NCBI RefSeq assembly: GCF_014839805.1
Contig: NC_051141.1
Span: forward strand, 10,672,777-10,736,776
Direction: 5' to 3'
DNA from: Manduca sexta
Taxonomy: Eukaryota; Arthropoda; Insecta; Lepidoptera; Sphingidae
Length of the DNA stretch: 64,000 nucleotides
Shown here one piece after another: positions 24,895 through 36,120 of this stretch. Every line of letters begins with the position of its first letter. Position 1 is the first letter of the stretch. The notes beneath the pieces are model-generated. The model saw only the letters and a program-made list of their open reading frames with translations. It searched no databases and had not been told where the DNA came from. The position numbers and the translations under genes are program-made.

Positions 24895-25805
24895 CAGGGT
24901 GTCCCAGGAAGTAGTGTCAAGCGGAGGTCCAGAGATAGAGCACCTCTTGGGGTATCCGACACACCCCACATGTATGTTCCGCGATTTTTCATAGTTTTCA
25001 AGTTATGAATATATTTCTGAATTTTCGATTAGAACGATTAAATGTTTTCTTGATGAGTGTGATGAGAATGAGAGATAGCAATAATTCGGTATCTTCCCCT
25101 CGGCCCATTGTAATCGCAGATAAAAGAGTTACATCCACGTTTACAAACTTTAACCCACGAGAACGAATCATGGAAAATTAATTGAACTTAAGCACAAGAA
25201 TATGCCAAATGTTTAACTTATAGCTTTCTTGCAGTCATTTTCAATTACTTTACAAACTAATTAACCTTAGGAGTGATTAGAAGTCAACAAAAAAAAATTA
25301 ATCTAATGGCATACTTTAAGAATTTTCCACCTTGCTGTCTATTAAGGCTGATTTTAGCCAAAATAATAATGAAGGACTATGTTTTTTTATAAATATGTAA
25401 GTTGAGAATCTGGAGAAGTTTTTGACTTACCTTAGAACCACGAAGTTACCTGTTTAGTTTTTTAATTTACAGAAGAAAATTTGAATTATAAATCATAGAA
25501 CGTAAGTTTTTCACTTTACACCTACATTTTTATAATTTTCATTAACGTTACGAAGCTGATTGTTTTAGCAAAAAAGTACAACTAATGAAAATTTAGTGGC
25601 AAAAAAAAATTTCGAATAAGACTTCTACTTTTTTTTAAAAAGGAAACATTTAATCGTTCAAAACTAAAATTCTCAAAAATTCTGAAAAATATTCATAACT
25701 CGAAAACTATGAAAAATCGCGGAACATACATGGGGGTGATTTGGATGTCCCAAGGGGTGCTCTATCTCTGGACCTCCGCTTGACACTACTTTCTGGGACA
25801 TTCTA
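24895..25805. mobile_element. long-TIR element, family N (CAGGGTGTCCCAG termini), copy 1
   Basis: The left TIR at about 24895-25025 begins CAGGGTGTCCCAGGAAGTAG and runs through CAAGCGGAGGTCCAGAGATA and GTTCCGCGATTTTTCATAG. The right TIR at 25682-25805 is its inverse, giving about 125-bp arms. The interior, about 650 bp, is AT-rich and lacks an ORF. The right half (from about 25250) recurs at 57649-58187 and 59901-60376. A TA-type target is likely, since the copies are flanked by TA. Confidence 0.85.
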
Positions 25806-25974
25806 TATACAGATATTAGGAATGTTTATTCATATAAAGTGCACATGTTGAGGTACTTACGTATTAATATGATTTATACTACGAGAGTAACATCATGGAT
25901 CACAAGACACGGCCAATTGAAATGAAAAAATGTATTAAACTACTTTTAAATCCATATGTTCTTTTATTTGTATT

Positions 25975-26464
25975 TAGCTTTTGTTCGTGGCTTCGCCCGG
26001 AATGAAATTTCCCGGATAGAAAGTAGCCTATGTCCTTTCAAAGGTCTCAAACTATCACCTTATTTCATCGAACTTAAGTGGGTAGTTTTTGAATTTAGTC
26101 CGTTCAGAAACACAGGCAGATGCGGCGGGGGACTTTATATTATAATATATTTTTTATAACCTTTAAGAGGAATAATTTCGTAATGCATTATTGTTGCATT
26201 ACTATAACCGTTTATGCAGCGCATTCAACGGAAGCTCTCAAAAGGAATAAATTTTCTCCGATTATACAACATTTCTCATTAATGCTCGAATTTAATGGTT
26301 TTTTATTGATGGCCGAAGCGTGATGTTATATAAGCTTATAGCCTTCCACGATAAATAAGCTATCCACCAGTAAAAAATTTTTTAAATTCGAACCAGTAAG
26401 TAGTTCTTAAGATAAGCGCGTTTAAACACACAAACAAACTCTTCAGCTTTATATAATAGTATAG
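25975..26464 (-). mobile_element. repeat with GCGGGCGAAGCC end, reverse copy
   Basis: Starts TAGCTTTTGTTCGTGGCTTC (inverse of the conserved 3' end) and ends with the inverse of the family's start, AAACTCTTCAGCTTTATATA and ATAGTATAGAT. The middle matches 31800-32100, including the GCAGATGCGGCGGGGGACTT and TTATGCAGCGCATTCAACGG blocks. It has a single internal module where the copy at 31370 has three. Confidence 0.75.
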
Positions 26465-26843
26465 ATGTGTTTTTTTTTATTCTTAATGTTTGCGCTCTAA
26501 AAGTGTAACTCTCTTTTGACTAAACGTTTATTTAAAAATAATGGATAATAAAAACATCGCGTTACATTGTTTAATTTTGACACTCCAATCACAAAGTTAT
26601 GTGAGGCATGTGCTGTATATTTGTTGATTTCTATGACTGTTCATGGATTTACTGCTGGTCGAAATGGTTAATCAGGCAAACACAGATTATTCTAACATTA
26701 GTATAATTATAAAAAAAAACGTACTCAAGGAAATCGCACAACAAATCTCAAAACAATCGGTGTAGATCTAAAAGATAGACATTAAGAACCATTTCCTTTT
26801 TTGGAAGTTGACGAAATAAAAAAATAATAATAAAAATAATAGG
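26465..26843. other. AT-rich intergenic DNA
   Basis: No gene or recognised repeat. Confidence 0.3.
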
Positions 26844-27332
26844 TCTATAATATAAAAATGAATCGATGAATGTCTTGCTAAGCGCAAAACTCGAGAGCAG
26901 CTGAACCGATTTCGCTTATTCTTTTTTTATAGTATTCCTTGAAGTACGAGAATGCTTTTACGGAGAGAAAAATTTAAAAATATTACATGATAAATTCTAA
27001 AAACAACACTTTTCTATATTCCTAAACAAAATATTCGAAATAATACTTAAAAGTTAATTTGAACTTTAATACCATACTATAAAGTTTAAGTGTTAGTGGA
27101 GGGGATCCGGAAAGACAAAACAATTGAGTGACGTTATATGGAACGATGGAAAGAATTTTGAGTGTTTTATAATTTTCAACTTTATTTTTTTAGAAAACTT
27201 TCTTTTTTTTCAACTTTCTTTTTTGAGTGTTTTATAATTTTCAACTTTTTTTTGTCCCGAATAGCAAAATAAGTATTAAAAAAAAGTAAAGAATCGACTG
27301 GTAGGCGGTACGAAGTTCACCGGGTCAGCTAG
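26844..27332 (+). mobile_element. Helitron-like non-autonomous element
   Basis: Starts with TC (TCTATAATATAAAAATGAAT) and ends ACCGGGTCAGCTAG followed by T, consistent with the TC...CTRR termini of Helitrons. The GAACCGATTTCGCTTATTC block and the TACGAAGTTCACCGGGTCAG end are typical of lepidopteran copies. An internal duplication of TTGAGTGTTTTATAATTTTC occurs at about 27159 and 27224. No ORF. Confidence 0.6.
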
Positions 27333-27611
27333 TGTATAATAAATTTATTTCAATATCATGGAATTGCTTGTCATTGTTCTGAGGTAAATATCCCATTAAA
27401 TTATTTTAACATTGTTCTGAGAGTTTAACAGATAAAAGGAATTAATAAACCTTTTTGTTATTTTTTAAAAGTAAATTTTATTGACATAAAAACCTGACGT
27501 TGTTGAATGAAGTTGATTCTTTTTTTCAACCAAAGACCATTGGAGCATATCATTTTGATTAAAAGAGCATATTTATAATACTTTTGAATTTCTAAACAAT
27601 CCAAAAGAATC

Positions 27612-28786
27612 ATGTTTATAACAAACCATTTGTTCAAGACAAATAATAAGAAGACTCTCATAACCTTGTTCAATGTTCACAGAAGTTGTAGTGGTAATCC
27701 GTGTGCGCCAGAGAATTTGTCATGCCCGCCCAGTTCTTGCCAACCATGTCCTCCATATCCGCCGTTTTACTACAATCCTCGCACAAAATACGAAGTCAAT
27801 TTTATATACATTAATGATAAGCCGCCATCAACGACTATGAAAGACTTTTTCGACCGAGCTTCGCAAACTATCTTCTGGACGGAATTAATCCGAGGTTTCT
27901 ATTGTTCTTTTATTACGGGTGAGAATGCAATGTAAGGCAAACACTGTCGAGAAATAAGATGCACTAGATAAATCCTACGACGCGCGATGGTTCGGTGGCC
28001 ATTTGCTGATTAAAGGCCTCGCAAACGCTATCCTAGAATTATATTCTCTTTCTATAGTTATCTTCTCTTTTGTCGCTCCACTTTAATTTATTCATATTTC
28101 TCGTGGAGCAAAACTGTACAAGTTTTTAAAGTTTAACTCCTATTTCCATACTAATTGCGACTCTAATGAAACATATTTGCTTGCTAAGCGCTTTAGTGGA
28201 AAAGAAGTTTGTTTCCAACATTCGAATACAAAACTTTGCAGTTGGCAATGGTCGCATTATAGTTTATGCAAGTCACTTTAAAAAATTTAAGTAATGCAAC
28301 TACTACCAGTTTTGAATAATTATTGGTTTTGAAACTTTGTGTATTTTTACAGGTTTCGCGGTGACTTTGGCTCACATATTTAAAGAGCCTGCTACAATCA
28401 ACTACCCATTTGAAAAGGGTCCTCTGTCTCCGCGTTTTAGAGGCGAACATGCACTGCGCAGATACCCAACCGGTGAAGAACGATGTATAGCTTGCAAATT
28501 GTGTGAAGCCATTTGTCCAGCGCAAGCCATTACAATCGACGCCGAGGAGCGCTGCGACGGCTCACGTCGCGCGATCCGCTACGACATAGATATGTCCAAA
28601 TGTATATTCTGCGGTTATTGTCAGGAAGCTTGTCCTGTTGATGCTATTGTAGAAGGCCCAAATTTCGAATATTCAACAGAAACACGAGAAGAACTCATAT
28701 ATAACAAGGAGAAATTATTGTTAAATGGCGATAGATGGGAGCCGGAAATAGCGAGCAATATCAAAGATAATCATTTGTATCGTTAA
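27612..28786 (+). CDS. NDUFS8: NDUFS8-type complex I iron-sulfur subunit, diverged paralogue
   Basis: Two exons: 27612-27894 and 28353-28786, intron 27895-28352 (donor CGAG|GTTTCT, acceptor TTTTTACAG). Splicing restores [15 protein letters not shown] in frame and gives 238 residues. The start is the first ATG after an in-frame stop at 27585-27587. Residues 1-25 are basic without acidic residues, as in a mitochondrial presequence. Residues 26-46 are Cys/Pro-rich (C26, C31, C38, C43, C46), not a feature I know from this family. The ferredoxin domain has [12 protein letters not shown] (C139-C149) and [12 protein letters not shown] (C178-C188), ligating two 4Fe-4S clusters (N6a, N6b in known complex I) on the path to ubiquinone. 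The [20 protein letters not shown] signature and the HLYR end are intact. Deviations from the usual insect sequence ([25 protein letters not shown]) suggest a paralogue, perhaps tissue-restricted (inference). Confidence 0.93.
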
Positions 28787-30817
28787 ACAATTAATAGATA
28801 CAATTAAATAATATTCCTTCAATTATTGAATCTTGGTTCTACTTTATGATACTTCGTATTACCACACCCCAATGACTATTGTATTTTAACTCTGAATTTT
28901 GAGGTAACGTCAATTATTCGTTATATTTTAAAAGTATATATTTTTTTATGTGTATACCGGTAATAAAAAAAAAAATTGAAAAGCTGAATGATACGTCTTA
29001 AAATATTTACATACACGAAAAACATGTTAAAACCGCGACATGGTATAACGAATGCTACGGCTAATGGACGCGGTTTTAGCCCAGAGAAACATATACTTTA
29101 ATGATGGAAGTAAACCGAATGTCTACAGTCCACTGGTCTATAGACCTATAGATCTATATTGTACACCGTTCGTGGACATCGCTGTAAATCGCAACAATTA
29201 TAAAGTTAATTATAATTTAAATCAGTAAAGAATATAACATTACTGTAATTTGATATCGCTTAAGTTATTAAATATTCGTAGACAGAATTCATCGCAAAGA
29301 TATTATTGAAATTAATATGTATATTATCTTTATATATCACACCACAGATATTAGAAAATTCATAACAAATTTTATAATGCTGACTTCTGACGCGGGATCG
29401 ACCATGGCAAGTAGATTCCGGCTTGTGAATAGAGACTCTACGGATAGATTATTCGTTAGGCATTATGCGTTGGCAAAATGGCGTCTGGGTGCTAAAACAG
29501 ACGCCATGACGCCGGCAGTTAATGACTTCGATTAACGGAATTAAACGTGAATTACTTTCTTATCGCTTCTGCTACAAAATTCAAATGGAACTAAAAGCCA
29601 CTTTAATCATCCTCTTTGCCATAAAATATTAGTTTTTAGAAAGTAGCGGGTTCTTTGGACATTAATTCTAATTTGTATTCTAGGTGAGCAAGGAAAAGTG
29701 TTTAGTTTTAATTTTCTTTTATTGGAAATATAATAAAGTCACGTCGTTATTCAGATTGAACTTGGTGTTTCTTCGGTGTATTTCGGGTATATTTCTGGTA
29801 GAAATACTATCTTATATTAGGTTATAGTAAAGCAAAAAAAGCTCCAGTTAACATATTTGAAATGTATAAAAAGCACTGAGGACAGGTTGACAGAATATTT
29901 AGTGTCACGCGAACTATCTTGTATCATGGACAAGAACAAATTGAATATGTGCAATTCTTAATGATCCCTTCAATCGTGCATTCGATCGTAAATATATCTC
30001 AAAGCGTGGGTAGCATGTCAATCTGACGTTATCATGTTTCAAAATAAATACCTAAGTGAAAACCGGTTCGCGACCCTTCTCTACATCAATGCGCGACTAT
30101 TCATGTATTATTAATATTAAAAAGAATGGCTAAAGCATTTTTTGGTAAAAGGTTCAGAGTATTTTCATTTATTTATGTATACTTATGAATTATTATAACT
30201 AGTAATGATTCATTAAATATGAGATTTCATGTCTGCCTCGGGGTAAGAAGTGTTATGCAACTATTTTTATTAATACTCCTCACTCTTGCGCAAATAGACA
30301 TAGAGCGAGACGTAAAGTAGTCAGTTGATCGACTTGGGGCCTCTGATCTTCATGTGAGGAGAATAAAGATGCGTACACGCTCCGTGAAATATAATATATT
30401 AACAGAAACTCTATGCTAATCGGAGGATTACTTACGAAAGTACCTCGAAAACCTATGAACGCAGTTTTCGACGAATTCGGAAATAATCAATTGAATTAAT
30501 ACATAGCCCCAAATAACTTGCTGCTACAATTAGTAAACTACACTGATAATTATTAATGAACAGTGGACAATCCGACAAAGTTTTGGAATAATGCACTGCA
30601 ATTAGGTCTCAGTCAGTTGTAAACATAATTATTATACTATTTCTAATTTCTATTACTAATTTGATGTAACTGCGCATCGGTCCTTAATTTTCAATGCTCA
30701 GTTCATTGGCGCGTGGTAATTCAATTTGAGTATTTAAATCAGTAAAAAGTAATAGCAAAATTTAGCTTAGACCTGTTGTAGGACCTGACCTCTATACTTT
30801 AAGGATTTATGAATTAC
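28787..30817. other. 3' flank of the NDUFS8-like gene and intergenic DNA
   Basis: A TAATAAAAA run at about 28960 could serve as the polyadenylation region. The patch at 29317-29535 is open on the plus strand and contains a perfect 10-bp hairpin (ATGGCGTCTG / CAGACGCCAT, 29478-29507) but no recognisable protein. The rest is AT-rich without features. Confidence 0.35.
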
Positions 30818-30870
30818 TAGCATTTGCTGGCGGCTTCACCCGGTTGAAGGAGTTCTCTGGGATTATTTTT
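30818..30870 (-). mobile_element. small fragment of the GCGGGCGAAGCC-end repeat
   Basis: CTAGCATTTGCTGGCGGCTT, CACCCGGTTGAAG and TTCTCTGGGATTATTTTTTT resemble the inverted conserved end. It lies just before the hexamer array. Confidence 0.45.
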
Positions 30871-30930
30871 TTCCGACTTGCTTGGTATGTATCGTTATAT
30901 AATATATTGTACCAACGCAGCACATGTCAA

Positions 30931-30955
30931 GCCAAAGCCAGAGCCAAAGCCAAAG

Positions 30956-31028
<73 letters not shown>

Positions 31029-31033
31029 CAGAA

Positions 31034-31082
<49 letters not shown>

Positions 31083-31084
31083 CA
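30931..31084. repeat. (AGAGCC)n hexanucleotide array
   Basis: About 25 tandem hexamers, mostly AGAGCC with AAAGCC variants at the left edge and one GAACCA variant near 31029. All six frames stay open, giving Arg-Ala, Glu-Pro or Gln-Ser dipeptides on plus and Leu-Trp, Gly-Ser or Ala-Leu on minus. These long open frames follow from the repeat and are not evidence of a gene. Confidence 0.95.
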
Positions 31085-31158
31085 TACCACGGCGGTTGAA
31101 TGCCGCAAATTTCTCTCGAGCCGGCCAGAAGTATCGACATTGCCTATGGTCCGCCGAT

Positions 31159-31353
31159 GATTGTTCGTAATATGTCACGAACAATCAACATCAGTCATTT
31201 AACAGTTAGATGTCATGACATCCAACTGTTCAATTACGGGTATAAAAACCCAAGGCATTAATTTCTATGGACATTCAATTGTGTACACTAGTATAAGGCA
31301 ACGCTGACCGTCTAATAAAATATAATAATTAAATCATTTGCCTTTATATTCCA
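31159..31353 (+). mobile_element. possible solo LTR or promoter-like segment with palindromes
   Basis: TG at 31173 to CA at 31353 would be a 181-bp LTR. It includes a TATA box (GGGTATAAAAACCC, 31237-31250), a downstream AATAAAATATAATAAT region and a 30-nt near-perfect palindrome at 31201-31230 (AACAGTTAGATGTCA and its inverse, one mismatch). A 10-bp inverted repeat, GATTGTTCGT / ACGAACAATC (31159-31168 and 31177-31186), overlaps the left end. No target duplication or internal retroelement is visible, so the class is tentative. Confidence 0.35.
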
Positions 31354-31369
31354 CCCTTCTGTTATAATC

Positions 31370-32131
31370 TATCTATACTATTATATAAAGCTGAAGAGTT
31401 TGTTTGTTTGTTTGTTTGTTTGAACGCGCTAATCTCAGGAACTACCGGTCCAAACCGAAAAATTCTTTTTACGTTGGATAGCCCTTTGTTCGTGGAGTGC
31501 TATAGGCTATATATCATCACGCTATACCCAATAGGAGCGGGGCAGTAATGGCTAATCTCAGGAACTACCGGTCCAAACTGAAAAATTCTTTTTGCGTTGG
31601 ATAGCCCTTTGTTCGTGGAGTGCTATAGGCTTTATATCATCACGCTATACCCAATAGGAGCGGAGCAGTATTGTCTTATCTCAGGAACTACCGGTTCGAA
31701 CTGAAAAAATATTTTTGTGTTGGATAGCCCTTTGTTTGTGGAGTGCTATAGGCTATATATCATCACGCTATGGCCAATAGGAGCGGAACAGTAATGAAAC
31801 ATGTTGCAAATCGAGGAAAAATTATTAGTTTTGAGAGCTTCCGTTGCGTGCGCTGCGTAAACGGTTAAAGTTATGCAACTATGATGTATGACAGGATTGT
31901 TCCTCTTAAAAAGTTCTAAAAAATATATTATAAAACGAAGTCCCCCGCTGCATCTGTCTGCCTGAAGTGTTAAACTCAAAAACTACCCAACGTATTAAGA
32001 TGAAATTTGGTATGGAGACAGTTTGAGACCCTGGGAAGAACATAGGCTCCCGGGAAACTACTACTTTTATAACGGAAAACTTTAGCCTGAAAAACTTTAT
32101 AACGCGGGCGGAGCCGTGGGCAAAAGCTAGT
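31370..32131 (+). mobile_element. repeat with three exact 123-bp modules and GCGGGCGGAGCC end
   Basis: Begins ATCTATACTATTATATAAAG, CTGAAGAG and a (TTTG)n tract (31399-31422). Three tandem modules of 123 bp follow at 31430-31552, 31553-31675 and 31676-31798, each with CTCAGGAACTACCGGT, GTTGGATAGCCCTTTG and GAGTGCTATAGGCT blocks. A non-repeated 3' part ends TAACGCGGGCGGAGCCGTGG and GCAAAAGCTAG. Modules 1 and 2 differ by only a few bases, so the duplication is recent. No ORF. It is immediately followed by a SINE. Confidence 0.85.
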
Positions 32132-32132
32132 A

Positions 32133-32448
32133 TAATAATATAAGCCCTGTATCATATACTGTCCCACTGTTGTGCACGGGCTTCTACTACTGAGAGGCAT
32201 TAGGCCTTAGTCCACCACACTGGCTTAGTGCGGATTGGTAGACTTCACACACCCTCGAAAATTCCTATAGAGAATTTGTCAGGAATACAGGTTTCCTCAC
32301 GATGTTTTCCTTCACCGTTAAAGCAAGCAATAATTCACAAAGAATACACACATATTTTTTTAGAAATGTCAGAGGTGTGTGCTTTTGGGTTTTGAACCTG
32401 CGGACATTCGTCTCGGCAGTCCGTTCCACAACCAACTAGGCCATCGCC
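32133..32448 (-). mobile_element. tRNA-derived SINE
   Basis: On the minus strand the head at about 32385-32448 reads GGCGATGGCCTAGTTGGTTG and then GGTTCAAAACCC (B-box-like). The body has the AACGGTGAAGGAAAACATCG block and the CCCGTGCACAACAGTGGGAC tail. It is a better preserved relative of 384-682 and of 49006-49331, inserted at the very end of the preceding repeat. Confidence 0.85.
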
Positions 32449-32469
32449 ACTTCTATATGTATCGTTATA

Positions 32470-32625
32470 TTTTAGCCTTTGTGTAATTCTGATGTATAAC
32501 CAATATTACTGTAAAGTCCCATCCGAATACGTTCAGTAGCTTTTCGCAAAAGAGGAACAAACATACATACATCCATTCGTCCATTTTTAAAAAAAAAATC
32601 GCATTTATAATATTAGTAGCATTAG
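32470..32625 (-). mobile_element. diverged fragment related to the GCGGGCGAAGCC-end repeat
   Basis: TTTAGCCTTTGTGTAATTCT near the left side, then CATCCGAATACGTTCAGTAG, CTTTTCGCAAAAGAGGAACA and ACATACATACATCCATTCGT blocks typical of these lepidopteran repeats in reverse orientation. Confidence 0.45.
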
Positions 32626-35544
32626 TATCATTACAAGTTTTATTTAGTAATCTTCAATTTCAATCACCCATGTTAAAAGGGTGCGAAATATTAATTTAAA
32701 AAAAATTATTCTATAGTAGGTAAAGAAATGAGCTGAAAGATTATTTTGTTTATTATTTAGTTAATTCAGGTGATGGTTAAAATTTTAGGCTAACGATTAC
32801 GACTAACAATTGACCACCGTCAATTGTTTTAATTTAAGAGTACATCTTAAATTCAATATCATGAAATCGAATATTCATTTTAAAATCTATGTAGATTTTA
32901 TGATAAAGCTGTATAGCAGATTAATAATTATAATTAGCAAATTCTAAAATAAAATGTAAGAATCGCGTAAATAAGCTTCATTTTTCTGTAACACGCCTTT
33001 ATAAAGTTGAGATCAATTTTTACGTGACCTGTCTTTTTGTATTTCGTTTTAAGCTAGGATTTTCACGGAGCTGAGAGCAAAAGCCAGTCTCTAATAGGCT
33101 TATCTTCCGAAATTAAAAAATACAAAATAAACTTCCATTGCATTAACTCACAGAAAAGAACAATTATTATTGTATTTGTTTACTCTAAAGCTTATCGTTA
33201 AGCTGTTAAAGTACTGCGTGGTTCCATACTGCAATTCTCGCACTGAAACATAAAGTGTCTTATAACACCCAGGAGTTTGATTGACTTCCAAATTAAACCT
33301 AACAATGCTTCCGCCATTTTGCTTTGCCGTGGACATAGTTTAGGCAATAACGAGACGGAACTCTCGATCCGAGAAAGGGAAACATTCTTGATACAATAAT
33401 TGATAAAAGGAGAGTAGGAAAAAAGTTAAGTGATTTTTCTAAATATTTTGTTATTGTACATAGAAGAAATATTATGCATAATAAGGGAAATAATCTTTTT
33501 CGAAAATAACAAACGATTTTAACATATACAAAATTAAGACAAAACAAAACTATCGTTATGTTGTGTGATTTCCTTTTGCGACAGTAGATCCAATTTGGAA
33601 TAATTAAATCTAATTTCATTAGACGAAACGATAAGGATTAAATAAAAAACAATGTTACGTACAGATGACACAAATACACTTGGTTACTGATTGCCAACAT
33701 GTCTATTGTGTGATAGTTGCCAGATAATTAACTCCCTTCTATCTGTTGGCAACCAAACCAACATTAACGTAAACAAATGACATAACAATACAAAGATGAC
33801 AACTCTCTAGTACCTATTATATTGCTTTTCAAGTTGAATGAATGCACTCACTAGTTTGTTTACGGGTCAGATATTTAACAAATATGTCATTTTATGAAAG
33901 TGCCTTTATCCGATAACTTACCAAGTTACCCAGTAGTTAGTATCCGTCCAATTAACTGTCCATTTTATCTGTTGTGTTACGTATTCATTTGATCAATGTA
34001 GGAATATACTTATATTCCTACTAATCATCTATGTGTTATTAACATAGAGTTGTTTTTCAAGTTATATCAGCAATTTAGAACAGCAAGCCAGTACTCGAAA
34101 ATATTATCTTTAAGTTAATTTACAACCAAAAAAAAATCTGGTAGTGCTAGCTATGTTCAATATTGATTATAGCATTACACTCGTCATAATATTCTTTCTA
34201 TCTATTGATCAGTCAATAATGAGATAAATCCGAATCGTTTCCCACGTCCATGAGTCCCCCGTATAAATTGTATAGTTATTGTAATTGACAGTCCTATACA
34301 TCGAATAAAGCGTACAAAAGGTGTATTACGCAGCGGGTACGCTCGTAAAGAAATAGGTAAAGCGGTCGGCACTTGCACGAACTTTATCCAATCGCTAACA
34401 TACTCGTATGTTACGATTGGTAATTCTATAGTTTGACGTCAGTAGGCGAACCTTAAACACATTTTATCAAGGGAACTCCCTTGCTGCAGCATTATTGTGC
34501 GGACCGTCCTTCCATCTTCGCTGGCATTGATCGATCGGTTATCTACTCGAAGAACCTCACTAGTATTTATGTCTCTTGTTCTCTCATTAGCTCCATCGTC
34601 AACTCCTATAATTTATTGAGATCGGGAACTTCGTCTCAATCCAAATCTATTTAGTATTTAGTGAATATTATCATGATCACATTGTATTGATATAAATTTA
34701 TTATTTTGTTGATTATTTGTGCAAATATAGCCGCTAGTTCCTTTTTTATTAGTCTCAACATTTTATTTTATTCTTTCTAATAACTAATTCTTTTTCGTGT
34801 ATTAAATAACTAATTTCTTATTACATTAAATATAAATAGAATAGAAGCTACACTAAATAGAATTTTGTTAATTAAGGGATCCTTAAATGCATTCAAATTA
34901 TGTATGTACCTGTACAAACATGTCGGAGTCACGGGTTAATAATATTTATTTGACTTATCGTGTATGGGCCACGCGTAGGGCTTGATGGACAAAATTGATT
35001 CCGCTCATTACGATTGACGCCTCACGTACTTTACTTTGGTTACCTCGCCACTTCGCACCGCTGCGTGTCGGCTTGTCTCATTTATTGTACTCTGTAGGAT
35101 ATCGGTGTATTCTCTGCATTGTATTGAAATCTAACAAATTTTCCAGTATATTGATTGTTAAAATAGAAGTTCAGATGTTATGAATACAAGTTCTACTTTG
35201 CTCTGCTCTCTTCTTATAATAAATAGTACCTGGGTGACAGATATTCGCTCAGGTGATTCTTTAATAGTATCCATGGTATTTGTTACTTTAAAGTTGGTCT
35301 CATATATTACTTTTAAGTTTGGCGTTAAAAAAATACTCACTTTAACTTTGATTAAGGTCAAGTAGACGATAAATTTAAAATTGCATCAATTATAATCATT
35401 ATAGGATTCTATTAAGAGGTTAATAAGTAGAACCACACTTTGTCACAATCGCTTCGATGATTTACCTAGTTTCAGTGCTTTTCCAACATATTAAAAGTTG
35501 ATTTAAATATAGTATATTATATCTGTTTGGATAAGGTTTTTAAA
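32626..35544. other. AT-rich intergenic DNA
   Basis: No gene. It has a perfect 24-nt palindrome at 33998-34021 (GTAGGAATATA / TATATTCCTAC) and a hairpin at 34388-34420 (CCAATCGCTAACATA / TATGTTACGATTGG). A less AT-rich patch at about 34240-34640 includes GTATAAATT, AATAAAG and TTTGACGTCA and might be an old LTR or regulatory segment. None is conclusive. Confidence 0.35.
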
Positions 35545-36120
35545 GTTAAAGATAGAATTTCCGTCTCAAATTTCAACCTAATGGGTTTAGCTTTTAAATT
35601 ATAATGTTTTCATACCCTGTGTTAAGGCGTCACACCATTCATTGTACATATTCCTATGTCAAATTGCATCACAATCAGATAACTGATTCTGTTTTACCTC
35701 TTTGTGTTCACTTAGTCATGAAATCATAAAAAAATCTATATCTATACTCAAAAGTTCACCGTCCAAGATATGTCCATACCGAATAACAATACGTTCAAAT
35801 TAGTTGTATTTTTTTACCGTTTAGCTCCCTTATTTAGAGTTATGAACATGTCACAATTTTATTTTTAATGTTAAAGATATGTCCATACCGAATTTTATTA
35901 CTACATATTGATTCAGCGGTTTAGTTTTCCCCGTCATGATCCCCTCTCATTAGTTTTTATAAAAATAAATAATTCATATTATTATTTTTAAGGTTCTAGA
36001 TATACCATACCAAATTACATTACAATCGTTTAACCGGCGCCATTTTCATCTCCCTTGATTAGGGGTTAACACCGTAATTAATATCCCATAATAATTTTCA
36101 AGATCCTGGTATAGTGTATA
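35545..36120 (-). mobile_element. repeat with degenerate ~110-130 bp tandem modules
   Basis: AAGATATGTCCATACCGAAT occurs at about 35765 and 35876, and a variant TAGATATACCATACCAAATT at about 35998. Each is followed by a TTTA(G/A)C(T/C)GN block and a CTCCCTT-like block. An older unit precedes at about 35545-35720. Layout and vocabulary resemble the reverse of the module repeat at 6714-7226. Confidence 0.5.

Noticed and set aside
28193..28525. 110-codon minus-strand ORF over the NDUFS8-like exon 2
   Set aside because: Antisense shadow of a well-supported conserved exon.
30844..31184. Several long ORFs on both strands with dipeptide repeats
   Set aside because: All arise from the AGAGCC hexamer array, which is open in every frame; no independent coding evidence.
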